A stretch of DNA of 61,982 nt from Longibacter sp051155795. Lineage in GTDB: Bacteria; Bacteroidota; Rhodothermia; Rhodothermales; Salinibacteraceae. The stretch covers positions 1-61,982 of the forward strand of contig NZ_DAXETW010000008.1 in the NCBI RefSeq assembly GCF_051155795.1, written 5' to 3'. Shown piece by piece: positions 27,103-35,674 of this stretch (position 1 is the first letter of the stretch; each line of letters begins with the position of its first letter). The notes under the pieces are model-generated. The model was not told the DNA's origin. It saw only the letters and a program-made list of their open reading frames with translations, and ran no database searches. A program made the position numbers and the translations under genes.

Positions 27103-27933
27103 ATGCCACTTTCCCTCACCAAGTCGCCGTCCCCACTCGACCGATGCGTTCCCCCCCCCGCCGCAATTTTTCAAACCGTCGTGGCCGTCGCGCTCTTGCT
27201 ACTCAGCGGCTGCAGGGGCGACCAGGACACTACGACGCCCGTCCCGGAGAGCCGAACGACGCTCGTCTTTTTAGATGGTAGCACCAGTGCAGGTGCATTT
27301 CCCGCCGCGAAGGCCCTCTTCGCCGATTCACTGCGTCACATGATTCGACAGCGGATGCAGCGCTCCGGGGACCGGCTGTCTCTTTTCGTGGTGCACGAAA
27401 AGACGCTAAGTAAATCTCCCCGCCTGGAGCTCACCAACGACGTTCGACCGATCGAGGAGAAACCGTTCGCCGATGAACGGGCACTGGAAGCGGCACGGTT
27501 CAGGAAAGACCAGCAGGAGGAACTCCGCCGATTGACGGCGGAAGCCACGAGCTTCCTTCGATCACTCGACGGTGGAACGTTTGCCCGATGGACCGATCTC
27601 TGGGGTACGCTTGGCGTAGCAAGTGAGGAAATCGCGGACCCCAGCAATGCCGCCATCTACTACTTCAGCGACATGTTTGAAAGCATGCCCGGTAGCGATA
27701 GGCGGAATTTCGACCGAAGGGCACCCGCCGGCCGATCCGAAGCAGAGACGTGGGCCGAGAAGGACGCACAGGCGCTCAGCAAACATATGGTGCTAAGGCG
27801 CGAACACCTCGACGGGGTGACGGTGCGCGTCGTCATGGGGCCGCTGGCAACCAAGACCGGTGCGCAGAGCGTAAAGTTTTACTGGCTCGACCTGTTCGAC
27901 CATGCTGGACTTGGAACCGTCCGGTACAATTGA
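27103..27933 (+). CDS. Predicted lipoprotein with MIDAS-like motif
   Basis: 276 aa. A hydrophobic segment followed by a lipobox (LLSGC, Cys37) predicts a membrane-anchored lipoprotein. Then a beta strand ends in the metal-binding motif DGSTS (D58-x-S60-x-S62) as in von Willebrand A domains, followed by an alternating helix and strand pattern (DRLSLFVVHEKT; NAAIYYFSDMFES; DGVTVRVVMGPL; VKFYWLDLFDHAG), which fits a vWA-like fold with an inserted helix (FRKDQQEELRRLTAEATSFL). Not recognised beyond that. Lies 164 bases after the membrane coil gene on the same strand and may be co-transcribed with it. Confidence 0.75.
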   Translation: MPLSLTKSPSPLDRCVPPPAAIFQTVVAVALLLLSGCRGDQDTTTPVPESRTTLVFLDGSTSAGAFPAAKALFADSLRHMIRQRMQRSGDRLSLFVVHEKTLSKSPRLELTNDVRPIEEKPFADERALEAARFRKDQQEELRRLTAEATSFLRSLDGGTFARWTDLWGTLGVASEEIADPSNAAIYYFSDMFESMPGSDRRNFDRRAPAGRSEAETWAEKDAQALSKHMVLRREHLDGVTVRVVMGPLATKTGAQSVKFYWLDLFDHAGLGTVRYN

Positions 27934-27990
27934 TCGAGCGGACGGCAGGATGCGGAAGAATCGTCTGCCCGCAGATGACACCACGCGAAC

Positions 27991-28428
27991 TTACTCGTCG
28001 AAGGGCTCCGCGAGGAAGTTTGTGAGGGAATCCACTCGGGTCTGGCTGAGCAGCGGCTCCAGCGCCTGCACAATAAGGCTTACGCACGTTGCCCGGTAGA
28101 TCAGATCATCAGCGGCGCGGCCATTACGATCGGTCTGGTGTTGAATCTGCGTGTTCAGCATCATCCAGTGCGCCTTCACCTCCACGTATTGAATGCCCAC
28201 ACCCCGCTCCAACTCCTCCAGGGAGTCAATTTCCATCAAGGTCCGGTACATCCGGTTGCGGAGCCCGGATACGTAAGCGCGCACGGCTTTTCGCTGCGAC
28301 TGCGCCGCGTCCGGCCACTCGTCCAGAACCATACCCCACTTCTCGTCAAGCTCGCCGCGAAGGGCTGACTCGATCTTTGAATGAACGGATGCTACTTTTT
28401 CTGATGAATCGGTAGTGGCGAACGTCAT
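27991..28428 (-). CDS. Small helical protein of unknown function
   Basis: 145 aa from the ATG at 28428. The frame stays open upstream to 28761, but that part has unlikely composition, although a start at 28509 would give a hydrophobic N-terminus. The protein is almost all helical with heptad-like spacing (SVHSKIESALRGELDEKW; AYVSGLRNRMYRTLMEIDSL; MLNTQIQHQTDRNGRAADDL; LIVQALEPLLSQTRVDSLTN) and no motif I recognise. Convergent with the lipoprotein gene and divergent from the first PYP-linked coil gene. Coding is likely from composition; function unknown. Confidence 0.6.
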   Translation of the reverse strand: MTFATTDSSEKVASVHSKIESALRGELDEKWGMVLDEWPDAAQSQRKAVRAYVSGLRNRMYRTLMEIDSLEELERGVGIQYVEVKAHWMMLNTQIQHQTDRNGRAADDLIYRATCVSLIVQALEPLLSQTRVDSLTNFLAEPFDE

Positions 28429-28921
28429 TGGCGGTCGAACGGTCGGAGGAGGACACCGGGCAAATCCTGCGGTTGATGCGAAAACTACACTGCCAAACAC
28501 GACTCGCATTCTACAGGATTCTACGTTTCGATCATGTAGCCGACACATACCGAATTGGTTACAGTCCCCGCTCTCAGAAGGTGGGTCCGCCTGAGGCCAC
28601 GTTCGTACGCGACCGTAGTGGGTCCTCGGAGGTCCCAGAGAACGCCTTGTAGCGACGATCGGGCATGTTTTTTGTCCATCGTCACCGTCGCCGGGTGCTA
28701 TGGAGATCGGGCCGCGCATCGGGACGCGAGATCGTACGGATCGACCCTCCGTGCACCCCATACAAAGACCCTGTTGACCTCGTCCCGTGTCGGGTCAATG
28801 CCCGGCGTTGCGCGCCGCCCCGAACCAAGCGCGACCCCGTTCTCCGATCGCGGGCATCCGGCCGGTGAACTTGACCGGCCGGCGACTCCCTTCAACCTCT
28901 TGTGCACTCGAACCGAATCTG
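28429..28921. promoter_or_regulatory. Divergent region at the head of the PYP locus
   Basis: 493 bases between the small helical protein and the first large coil gene. It should hold the promoter for the PYP genes. Just before the coil gene start there is the 14-mer CCTTCAACCTCTTG (28889-28902), which recurs before the p-coumaryl ligase gene. No other structure was recognised. Confidence 0.4.
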
Positions 28922-31900
28922 ATGGCTGACCGACAAGATTCCAACGCGGCGGCGCCCACGCCTCCGTCCGATTGGCTTGCCAATGAGTGGTCTGAACTCT
29001 GCGACGTCCTCGGCACATCCGATCCCGAGGAGGTGCTCCCACGCGTCCGTACACTCAAAAAGAACATGGACCGCATCGACGAGGAGGCGGCGCGTCCGCA
29101 GGAGAGTTTCGTGACGATCAGCGAGGTCGAGGAGGTGTTTCGCGAGTTGAATGAGCGTCTCCGCAAGCTTCGTGAACGAAACGCGCAACTCGTCGAGCAA
29201 CTGGAGGAAGAGGGCGAGGAAGGGGTCGAAACCGCCTTCAAGGAACTGCACCGCGAGACGGAAGAACTCCTCGAGGCGCTCGGCGTGGCGAGCGTCGAGG
29301 AGGGAATGAAGCGGGTCGACAGCATGAACCGACAGCTCGAAAACCTCTACCGCGAGAAGGAAATCCTGGTGGAGGCCGGGTACACGCAGACGTCGGAGGC
29401 ACTGGAGGAGATCGATACCCTACGGGAGAAGCTGCAGAGCGACGAATCCAAGCCGGACACATCCGTCTTCCATGCGGCCACGACCATACGCAACATGATT
29501 GGCGTGTCCACGATCGGGGAAGCCGAAGATCTGGTCCACGCAATTCGACAACTTCACGCCCGCCTGGGCGATCTTGCCGGCTCGGATCACGATCCAAGCG
29601 ACCACGACGACTCGGCAGACGATCTTAGCGCGCTCGTGGACGAGATGGACGAGCGCCTCTCTACAGTAGAGCGCGAGCGGAATGAGGACGCAACCTCGAA
29701 CGGTGCATCGATTCCCGATGAAGTGACCGAGGTGCTCGGCGTTCAGACGCTGGACGATGCGAAGCGACTGGCCGAGATGGTCACCTCCCTCGGCGACCGC
29801 GTCCAGGCCTACCACGCAGAACGAGAGCGCATCAATGAGGAGACGGGGGTCCGGACAGCTGACGGCGTCCTTGAGATGATCGCAAGCATGGAAGAGCAGC
29901 TGGTGGACCTGTACGAACACCAGCAGGACAGCCTTGCACCCGAGGTTGGCGACATCCTCGGCGTCCGTACAGAATCCGAAGCGCGCGAGCTCGTATCCAC
30001 CGTGCGTGTGATGGGAGAACGCCTCGAACAATATCGGAGCGAGCCCGCTCGCGTCGGAACGGAGCTGTCCGTGGAGGACGTGGACGGTGTGCTGGAGATG
30101 ATTCACAGCATGGAGGAGCAGCTCGTCGACCTGTACGCATACGTAGGGAAAAGCCTCGACCCGGAGGTTGGCAACGTCCTCGGAATCCAGTCGCACCAGG
30201 AGGCGCGCGATCTCCGGGAAACGGTCGCATCGATCGGCAATACCCTGGCCGGCCTCGGCGTTTCCGGCGAGGACGCCTCTCCCCCCGCCGAGACGCCTCA
30301 TGATTCGACGGTCCTGGACGGTATTCGCGTCGTGGAGGAAGAGGTCCGTGCCCTTCGCGGGCGTCTGGTAGCGCCAGAGGCAGCGGAAGCCGAAACGACA
30401 GATGCATCGGAACCGGAGGCGACGGGCATCGGCCGCGTCCTTGGCGTCACGTCGGTCGATGAGGCCGAAGAGCTGGCGTTCCTCGTGCAGGACATGACCG
30501 ATCAGCTCGAACGGCTGACCGAAGAGCAGGAGAAGCTGGATCGAGCGGGGCTGACTGCCGAGCAAGCCATCGCCATGATCGACACGATGGAAGAACAGCT
30601 CGTCGACCTGTACCAGGATCGGGCCGAGGGCCGAGCCGACGGGGAAATCATCGAGCAGGCCGGGTTCACAGCATCGCGACACGGGGCGGCCGATCCCGCC
30701 GCCGAGGCCGAAAGCGAGGTGCTCGAGATCCTGGGTGTTGGTACACCGGATGAGGCGCACGAACTGGCCGACCTCGTCCACTCCATGAGCAACCAGCTGG
30801 ACCGGCTCACGGAGGATCAGGAGAAACTCGTCGAGGCCGGCCTCACGGTCGAAACCGCGCTGCAGATGATCGACAGTATGGAAGAGCAGCTCGTGGAACT
30901 GTACGAGGACCGCGAAGCGACGCGCCAGGCGGCGGACGAGTACGGCACTGTGCAGTCTGTTCTCGGCGTTACAACACCGGAGGAAGCGCGCGAACTCGCG
31001 GACGCGGTGCGCTCACTACACGAGGAAATCCGCGAGATGCAGGCCGAGCAGGCCGGTATGCTCGAGGAGACGGGCACGTCGTCCACGGAAGACGTTCTCG
31101 CCCTGATCCGGAGCATGGAGGAGCAACTCGCTGATCTATACCGGGAAAGGGAGCAGAGCACATCGGCGGCCCAGCAGCTCGACGCCATCGAGGACGCACT
31201 CGGCGTTCGCTCCGGCGAGGAAGCCCGGGAGATCGCACGAATGGCCCGGGAGATGAACGACGAGATAGCCGAGCTCGAACAGGAGCGGGAAGCACTCAAC
31301 GATGTCGGTCTCCGATCTGTGGACGACGCCATCTCCATGATCGCCAGCATGCAGGATCAGCTTGAAGAGCTGTATCAGGAGCGGGAATCGACCACGCGCC
31401 GGGCCAGCGCCCTGGACGAGGGACAGGACACGTTCCAGCAGCTCGAGGCGCTTTACGCTGAACAGGAGAAACTGGAACGCGAACTCGGTCTCTCCTCTGC
31501 CGATGACGTCATCGAAATGGTCGAGGGACTCGCCACGCAGCTGGACGACCTGTATCGCGACCGCGAAAGCGTTGAGGATCTGAGCGAAGATGTGCAGGCC
31601 TTCGTGGATGAACACGCAGCCGAAGAGGATGCATCGGTCATGCTCGCGAGCATGGAGCAGCAGCTCCGCGACCTTTACAAAGAAAAGGAACGCCTGATCG
31701 ATCTCGGATACGGCAGCGCGGACGAGGCGGCCAAACGTATTGAAACACTCGAGCAAAAGCGATCCGAACTTGCCCGGGCCTCCGCAGAGTGCCGCGAGCG
31801 CTTCGACCGGCTCGAACGCGAACTGGGCGTCTCCGGCGTGGAAGGGATCCTCTCCCTCGTCCGAGACGCATCGGGAGCAGGCAGCGCGCGATCCGCCGAC

Positions 31901-32368
31901 CCCTCGCTACCATCATCGTCTGAGGCGACCCCATCCCCAGGCGCGAGCGACGGCGACCATCCCGGCTACTTCATCGATGCCGCTCCCGCGTTCGTGCCAG
32001 CATCTACCCTCTCACGCCTGGAAGAAATGAGCAGCGACCAACTCGACGATCTCGACATTGGCGTGATCCGGCTCAGCGATCGCGGCGTCGTGCAGTTCGT
32101 CAACGAGACCGGTCTGGAGCTTCCAGGTCTCAGACGACGGAAAAACAAAACCACAATCCTGGGGAAAAACTTTTTCTACGAGCTCGCGCCGAGTACCAAC
32201 AATAATCTCTTCTTCGGTCGATTCAAAGAAGGACTGAACCAGGGGGCGATGGATGCACGCTTTCCTTATACCTTCATCAGTCCGGGCCAGGGACCGAAGG
32301 TTCTGATGGTCCACCTGCATTCCAAGCCCGATAGCGATGCGCAGTGGCTCCTCTTCAGTGCCATGTGA
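28922..32368 (+). CDS. Giant helical-repeat protein ending in a chromophore-less PYP-like domain
   Basis: 1148 aa, very acidic. Residues 17-50 hold a short module (NEWSELCDVLGTSDPEEVLP) shared with the proteins at 39467 and 33754. Residues ~120-985 are a tandem array of helices separated by turns of the form G-[VLIY]-x-[ST]; I count about 19 turns (G121, 153, 194, 273, 309, 347, 382 as Ser, 421, 508, 543, 605, 640, 682, 718, 761, 796, 856, 929, 969). Nine helices carry the motif SMEEQLVDLYxxRE or a close variant. After a Ser/Pro linker, residues 1036-1148 align end to end with PYP (DIGVIRLSDRGVVQFVNETG; GKNFFYELAPSTNNNLFFGR). The chromophore Cys is S1091 and the Tyr42/Glu46/Thr50 positions are V1060/G1064/P1068, so it should not bind p-coumarate. 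Start chosen at 28922, 45 codons inside the frame. First gene of the pyp unit. Function unknown; a scaffold is likely. Confidence 0.93.
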   Translation: MADRQDSNAAAPTPPSDWLANEWSELCDVLGTSDPEEVLPRVRTLKKNMDRIDEEAARPQESFVTISEVEEVFRELNERLRKLRERNAQLVEQLEEEGEEGVETAFKELHRETEELLEALGVASVEEGMKRVDSMNRQLENLYREKEILVEAGYTQTSEALEEIDTLREKLQSDESKPDTSVFHAATTIRNMIGVSTIGEAEDLVHAIRQLHARLGDLAGSDHDPSDHDDSADDLSALVDEMDERLSTVERERNEDATSNGASIPDEVTEVLGVQTLDDAKRLAEMVTSLGDRVQAYHAERERINEETGVRTADGVLEMIASMEEQLVDLYEHQQDSLAPEVGDILGVRTESEARELVSTVRVMGERLEQYRSEPARVGTELSVEDVDGVLEMIHSMEEQLVDLYAYVGKSLDPEVGNVLGIQSHQEARDLRETVASIGNTLAGLGVSGEDASPPAETPHDSTVLDGIRVVEEEVRALRGRLVAPEAAEAETTDASEPEATGIGRVLGVTSVDEAEELAFLVQDMTDQLERLTEEQEKLDRAGLTAEQAIAMIDTMEEQLVDLYQDRAEGRADGEIIEQAGFTASRHGAADPAAEAESEVLEILGVGTPDEAHELADLVHSMSNQLDRLTEDQEKLVEAGLTVETALQMIDSMEEQLVELYEDREATRQAADEYGTVQSVLGVTTPEEARELADAVRSLHEEIREMQAEQAGMLEETGTSSTEDVLALIRSMEEQLADLYREREQSTSAAQQLDAIEDALGVRSGEEAREIARMAREMNDEIAELEQEREALNDVGLRSVDDAISMIASMQDQLEELYQERESTTRRASALDEGQDTFQQLEALYAEQEKLERELGLSSADDVIEMVEGLATQLDDLYRDRESVEDLSEDVQAFVDEHAAEEDASVMLASMEQQLRDLYKEKERLIDLGYGSADEAAKRIETLEQKRSELARASAECRERFDRLERELGVSGVEGILSLVRDASGAGSARSADPSLPSSSEATPSPGASDGDHPGYFIDAAPAFVPASTLSRLEEMSSDQLDDLDIGVIRLSDRGVVQFVNETGLELPGLRRRKNKTTILGKNFFYELAPSTNNNLFFGRFKEGLNQGAMDARFPYTFISPGQGPKVLMVHLHSKPDSDAQWLLFSAM

Positions 32369-32510
32369 TAGCACGCAATTCCGGGCCCGTACCCCCGGTG
32401 GTTTGTCCGCACCGGTTGTTGTCGAAGACGCCGGCGGCCAGCCGCAAACATGGCTCTTTCGCTCCTGTGACGTACACCTTTTCGCCTCCGCACCATCCAG
32501 ACCCAGCTTC

Positions 32511-33038
32511 ATGCCCGACCCCGCCCGTGACCTCTACTCCTTCCTCCGGTCGAAGGACTTCGTCTCGTCCGATGCGGACGCCGATGCCGCCGACGACGAC
32601 ACCGAACCGCAGTTGCGCGCCGTAGACGACTCCGATGACCGTGATCGCGACAGCGACTCCGCCTCCGATGAATTGTCGTTCGGTGCTGAGGACCTGGAGC
32701 CGAGGCTCGCCCACGCAGACAAAGAGACGCTAAACCGCGTCGACTTTGGCGTCATCCGTCTGGATGACGACGGCATCGTCCAGTTCTTTAACCGATACGA
32801 GTCTGACCTGAGCGGCGTCGATCCGGAAGAGGCCCTCGGACAAAACTTTTTCAACGATCTTGCCCCATGCAGCAACAATCGCCTCTTCCGGGGTCGGTTT
32901 AAGGACGGCGTGCGAAAAGGCGAGATGGACGAGCGCTTCACCTACACCTACACGTACAAGATGCGGCCGACCCTCGTCGAAGTTCGTCTCTACCGCGATA
33001 ATGACGGACAGAACTGGATATTCGTCCAGAAACGCTGA
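32511..33038 (+). CDS. pyp: Photoactive yellow protein, copy 1 (Phe at position 42)
   Basis: 175 aa from the ATG at 32511: a blue-light receptor that binds p-coumarate through a thioester. An extra ~55-residue N-terminal part (PARDLYSFLRSKDF and a long Asp-rich linker) precedes a full PYP domain of about 120 residues starting LSFGAEDLEPRLAHADKETL. The chromophore cysteine is C120 in NFFNDLAPCSNN (Cys69 of Halorhodospira PYP). Glu46 is E97, Thr50 is S101 and Met100 is kept in TYKMRPT, but Tyr42 is F93, so one of the two phenolate hydrogen bonds is missing. Ends VFVQKR, like PYP. Follows the giant coil gene by 142 bases. Assignment as PYP is firm; the spectrum can only be guessed. Confidence 0.95.
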   Translation: MPDPARDLYSFLRSKDFVSSDADADAADDDTEPQLRAVDDSDDRDRDSDSASDELSFGAEDLEPRLAHADKETLNRVDFGVIRLDDDGIVQFFNRYESDLSGVDPEEALGQNFFNDLAPCSNNRLFRGRFKDGVRKGEMDERFTYTYTYKMRPTLVEVRLYRDNDGQNWIFVQKR

Positions 33039-33177
33039 CTCGATGGTGCGGAGGATGCGCGTTCGGCCGGTACCCGCCCGGCTTCTACGGACCGCGCATC
33101 CATGGCCGGCGGAATCGCGCGCCGGGCCGGCGATGCCGTAATTCGGACGTCCCCAGAACCGATCGATTTTCCGTCCC

Positions 33178-33666
33178 ATGACTTCCGCCTCGCGGGACTT
33201 GTACTCGTTCCTGAAAGACCGTGGGTTGACGCCCCAACCGTCCTCCGACACGTCCGCTGATCCGGAGCCCACGGAAAATCCAGACGGTTCGAAGGCGTTC
33301 CTCGACTTCGACAGCGAGAATGTCGGAGAAAAGCTGCACCGGTCCAGCGACGACCAGCTGCACGCGGCGTCGTTTGGTATCGTGCGCGTTGACGACGGCG
33401 GGAATGTCGAGTTCTACAACCAGTACGAATCGGAACTTTCCGGCGTCTCGCCGGAGGACGCCATCGGGCGCAACTTTTTCAACCAACTGGCCCCGTGCGC
33501 GAACAATCGGATCTTTCAGGGCCGCTTCAAGAAAGGCGTCCGCACCGGGTCGCTCGACGAACAGTTCACGTACACGTTTACGTACAAGATGCGCCCCACG
33601 CTCGTCGAGATCCGGCTGTACCGCGATACACAGAGCAACAACTGGGTGCTGGTCCGAGAGCGGTAG
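33178..33666 (+). CDS. pyp: Photoactive yellow protein, copy 2 (canonical Tyr42)
   Basis: 162 aa. N-terminal SRDLYSFLKDRGLTPQ matches copy 1, then a short acidic linker and the PYP domain (about 42-162). The pocket is canonical except for Ser at 50 and Val at 52: Y80 and E84 for the phenolate, S88, chromophore cysteine C107 in NFFNQLAPCANN, and Met in TYKMRPT. This copy should be the most normal in colour (near 446 nm in Halorhodospira PYP). It follows copy 1 by 139 bases and precedes the third coil protein by 87, so the four genes are likely one transcript. Confidence 0.95.
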   Translation: MTSASRDLYSFLKDRGLTPQPSSDTSADPEPTENPDGSKAFLDFDSENVGEKLHRSSDDQLHAASFGIVRVDDGGNVEFYNQYESELSGVSPEDAIGRNFFNQLAPCANNRIFQGRFKKGVRTGSLDEQFTYTFTYKMRPTLVEIRLYRDTQSNNWVLVRER

Positions 33667-33753
33667 CGCGTGCTCTGTTCTAAACCGGGCTCATAGCCCC
33701 GGGCGACCGATCCCGCCCCCCTGTCCTCCCCTTCCACAGACGTTAAAAACGCC

Positions 33754-34461
33754 GTGAACGGTACCGACCGGCATCGTATCGGACCCGCCCACCGACGCCC
33801 GCAGAACGTAACCGACGTACTTTGCCGCGAACTCGGAGCCGGCCATCCCGACGGTGCGCTCCGCCAGATTCGGACGATGAAACGAATCCTGAGAACCCAC
33901 TACCGGGCGCAGAAGCAGCTCGAACGGTACGGCGTAGAATCGACGATGGACGCAGCGTCCCAGATTGACCGGCTGCGCCAGTCTGTGGATGCCGAGCGGG
34001 CCGCCCGCCGGCAGCAGGCCAGAGCGAACGTGGAGACGCTGGATGCCGCGCTCGACGTCGTCCGCGTGGCGCGGCGGCGCTTAAATGAGATGGCGCGCAC
34101 TCCTGTGACCGAGGGTGGCGGGCCAGAAGACACCGCACACCACTCCGCCGGTCCGGAGACCTTCCCGATGCTACGTGCCTTCGATACCGTACTCCGCAAT
34201 CTCGACGAGCTACGGTTGGAGTTGTGGGTCGAGGCCGGCCAGCCCGACCCCGGGGAGAGCGACGCTTCGAGCAGCATCGACCACCTGCTCGATCGCCTTC
34301 AGGAGGAAATGGAACGACTCACGGACGAGAATCAGTCCCTCCGGGATGAGTGCGCCAGCCTCAAGAGACAAAACGACGGTCTCTCGGCCCGGTTACGGGA
34401 TGGACTCGACCGAATCGCAGAGCTCGAACGCAAGGCTACTCGAGATACCGGCCGTTCGTAG
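33754..34461 (+). CDS. Coiled-coil protein sharing the N-terminal module of the PYP-linked coil proteins
   Basis: 235 aa, GTG start at 33754; a later ATG would cut the shared module. Residues ~19-46 (NVTDVLCRELGAGHPDGALR, QIRTMKRI) resemble the N-terminal SELCDVLGTSDPEEVLPRVR of the giant protein and the AELCDILNAADADEAIAKVQ of the 39467 protein, and YGVESTMDAASQIDRLRQ copies one helix-turn unit of their repeats. The rest is two helical stretches: residues ~55-105 (RAARRQQARANVETLDAALD) and a classic leucine-heptad coil at the end (RLQEEMERLTDENQSLRDEC, SLKRQNDGLSARLRDGLDRI). There is no PYP-like domain. It may be an adaptor that binds the other coil proteins. Converges with the response regulator gene. 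Confidence 0.75.
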   Translation: MNGTDRHRIGPAHRRPQNVTDVLCRELGAGHPDGALRQIRTMKRILRTHYRAQKQLERYGVESTMDAASQIDRLRQSVDAERAARRQQARANVETLDAALDVVRVARRRLNEMARTPVTEGGGPEDTAHHSAGPETFPMLRAFDTVLRNLDELRLELWVEAGQPDPGESDASSSIDHLLDRLQEEMERLTDENQSLRDECASLKRQNDGLSARLRDGLDRIAELERKATRDTGRS

Positions 34462-34562
34462 TTGGAGGGTGCCTCGGTCTGAATCTCAGTCCCCGGTCGG
34501 AGCTCCCCGTCGCCACGATGTCGCGGCGGTGATGAACGCCTACGGAGATTTTCACCGTGACG

Positions 34563-35249
34563 TTAGTCGGCGTGTAAGCGGTACCCGACGCCTCGGACCG
34601 TCTCGAGGCGAATGTCGTCGTCACCGCCGTTCTGTGCGTCCTGCATGTTGTGGCGGAGCCCGGAGATCGTGACGTCGATAGCGTTGTCGGATACGTACTC
34701 CGACCCCCAGACCCGCTCTGCAATCATCGTCCGGGACACCACGGCCGGTGCGCGTTCGACGAGGAGGCGAAGCAGATCGAACTCTTTTTTTCGAAGCTCC
34801 ACCTGCGCATCCTTGATCTCCACCTTTCGCGTCGCCGTATCCATGTGCAGAGCGCCGATGCGGAGTTCGTCGATCGCCGACCATTCCGATGGTCGTCGCA
34901 ACAGCGCACGAATCCGCGCCAGCAACTCCTCGAAAGAGAACGGCTTCGTCAGATAGTCGTCGGCACCGCTTTCCAGACCCTGAACGCGATCCTCGATGCT
35001 GTCGCGAACCGTGAGCATCAGCGCCGGCGCAACATAATCCTTGTCCCGGAGCTTCCGTATAAGATCAGGCCCGTTCATGCCGGGAAGCATCCAGTCGACG
35101 ATCATGGCGTCGTACCGGTGCACCGCCGTCTGAACCAGCGCTTCTTCCGCATCTTCCGTGTGGTGAACACGATAGCCGTGGGTTTCGAGGCCGTCGACAA
35201 GGGTATCGGCCAGCTCCAGCTCGTCTTCGACAAGAAGGATGAGTTTCAT
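34563..35249 (-). CDS. OmpR/PhoB-type response regulator
   Basis: 228 aa. Receiver domain 1-115: acidic pocket E8/D9, phospho-acceptor D52 in AMIVDWMLPGMNG, the threonine in MLTVRD and the lysine in DDYLTKPFSFEE. Winged-helix DNA-binding domain ~125-228: ELRKKEFDLLRLLVERAPAV, then RVWGSEYVSDNAIDVTISGL and the hairpin RLETVRGVGYRLHAD. It lies 425 bases downstream of the PAS-rich kinase gene, on the same strand, with no other gene between them. The two probably form a pair, and the regulator may act on nearby PYP or gvp promoters; that is inference from place only. Confidence 0.95.
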   Translation of the reverse strand: MKLILLVEDELELADTLVDGLETHGYRVHHTEDAEEALVQTAVHRYDAMIVDWMLPGMNGPDLIRKLRDKDYVAPALMLTVRDSIEDRVQGLESGADDYLTKPFSFEELLARIRALLRRPSEWSAIDELRIGALHMDTATRKVEIKDAQVELRKKEFDLLRLLVERAPAVVSRTMIAERVWGSEYVSDNAIDVTISGLRHNMQDAQNGGDDDIRLETVRGVGYRLHAD

Positions 35250-35674
35250 ACGTACAGAAGCATGTCTTTGAGGAACGGCTGCCGTCTCAAACGGACCCGT
35301 GAAGAGTCGTCCGCGGGCGCATCGCCTTCAGCGCAGGAGCCGCATCCCCCGGGACGACCGGCGGCGCGACACGCGTTGTCTGCACGGAGTGTATTCGAAT
35401 CGCGGATGGAGCACGAACAGATCCGCGACATCTCGACGTCCGGTCAGCCGTTCGGATCGCCTGATTTAAGGTAATTACGGAAACGATTTGCCCTTTTTCA
35501 ATACGACCTCGGATTCCTCCGCCCGGGTAGCGCTTTTTCTTGAATCGTATTTATCGGGCCCTTCTCTTCCACAATCATCCTCCCCGTCCCGTCGCGCCCC
35601 CGCCGACCAACAGATGCAACCGTGCGTTAGAGCTACGGCAAAAGGTAGCCTGACAACGACGGTTCGCACGCGGC
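35250..35674. other. Gap between kinase and response regulator
   Basis: 425 bases, both neighbours on the minus strand. Small open frames here are rich in Arg, Ser and Pro and not protein-like. It may hold a separate promoter for the response regulator. Nothing else recognised. Confidence 0.45.

Noticed and set aside
29420..30781. 453-codon minus-strand open frame under the giant coil gene
   Set aside because: Antisense to the repeat array; made long by the regular codon pattern of the repeats in GC-rich DNA. Its protein has no motif and the plus strand is clearly coding.
33684..33702. Hairpin CCGGGCT-CAT-AGCCCCGG after pyp copy 2
   Set aside because: Short, with a bulge and no T-run; the next gene starts 52 bases later on the same strand, so a terminator is unlikely.
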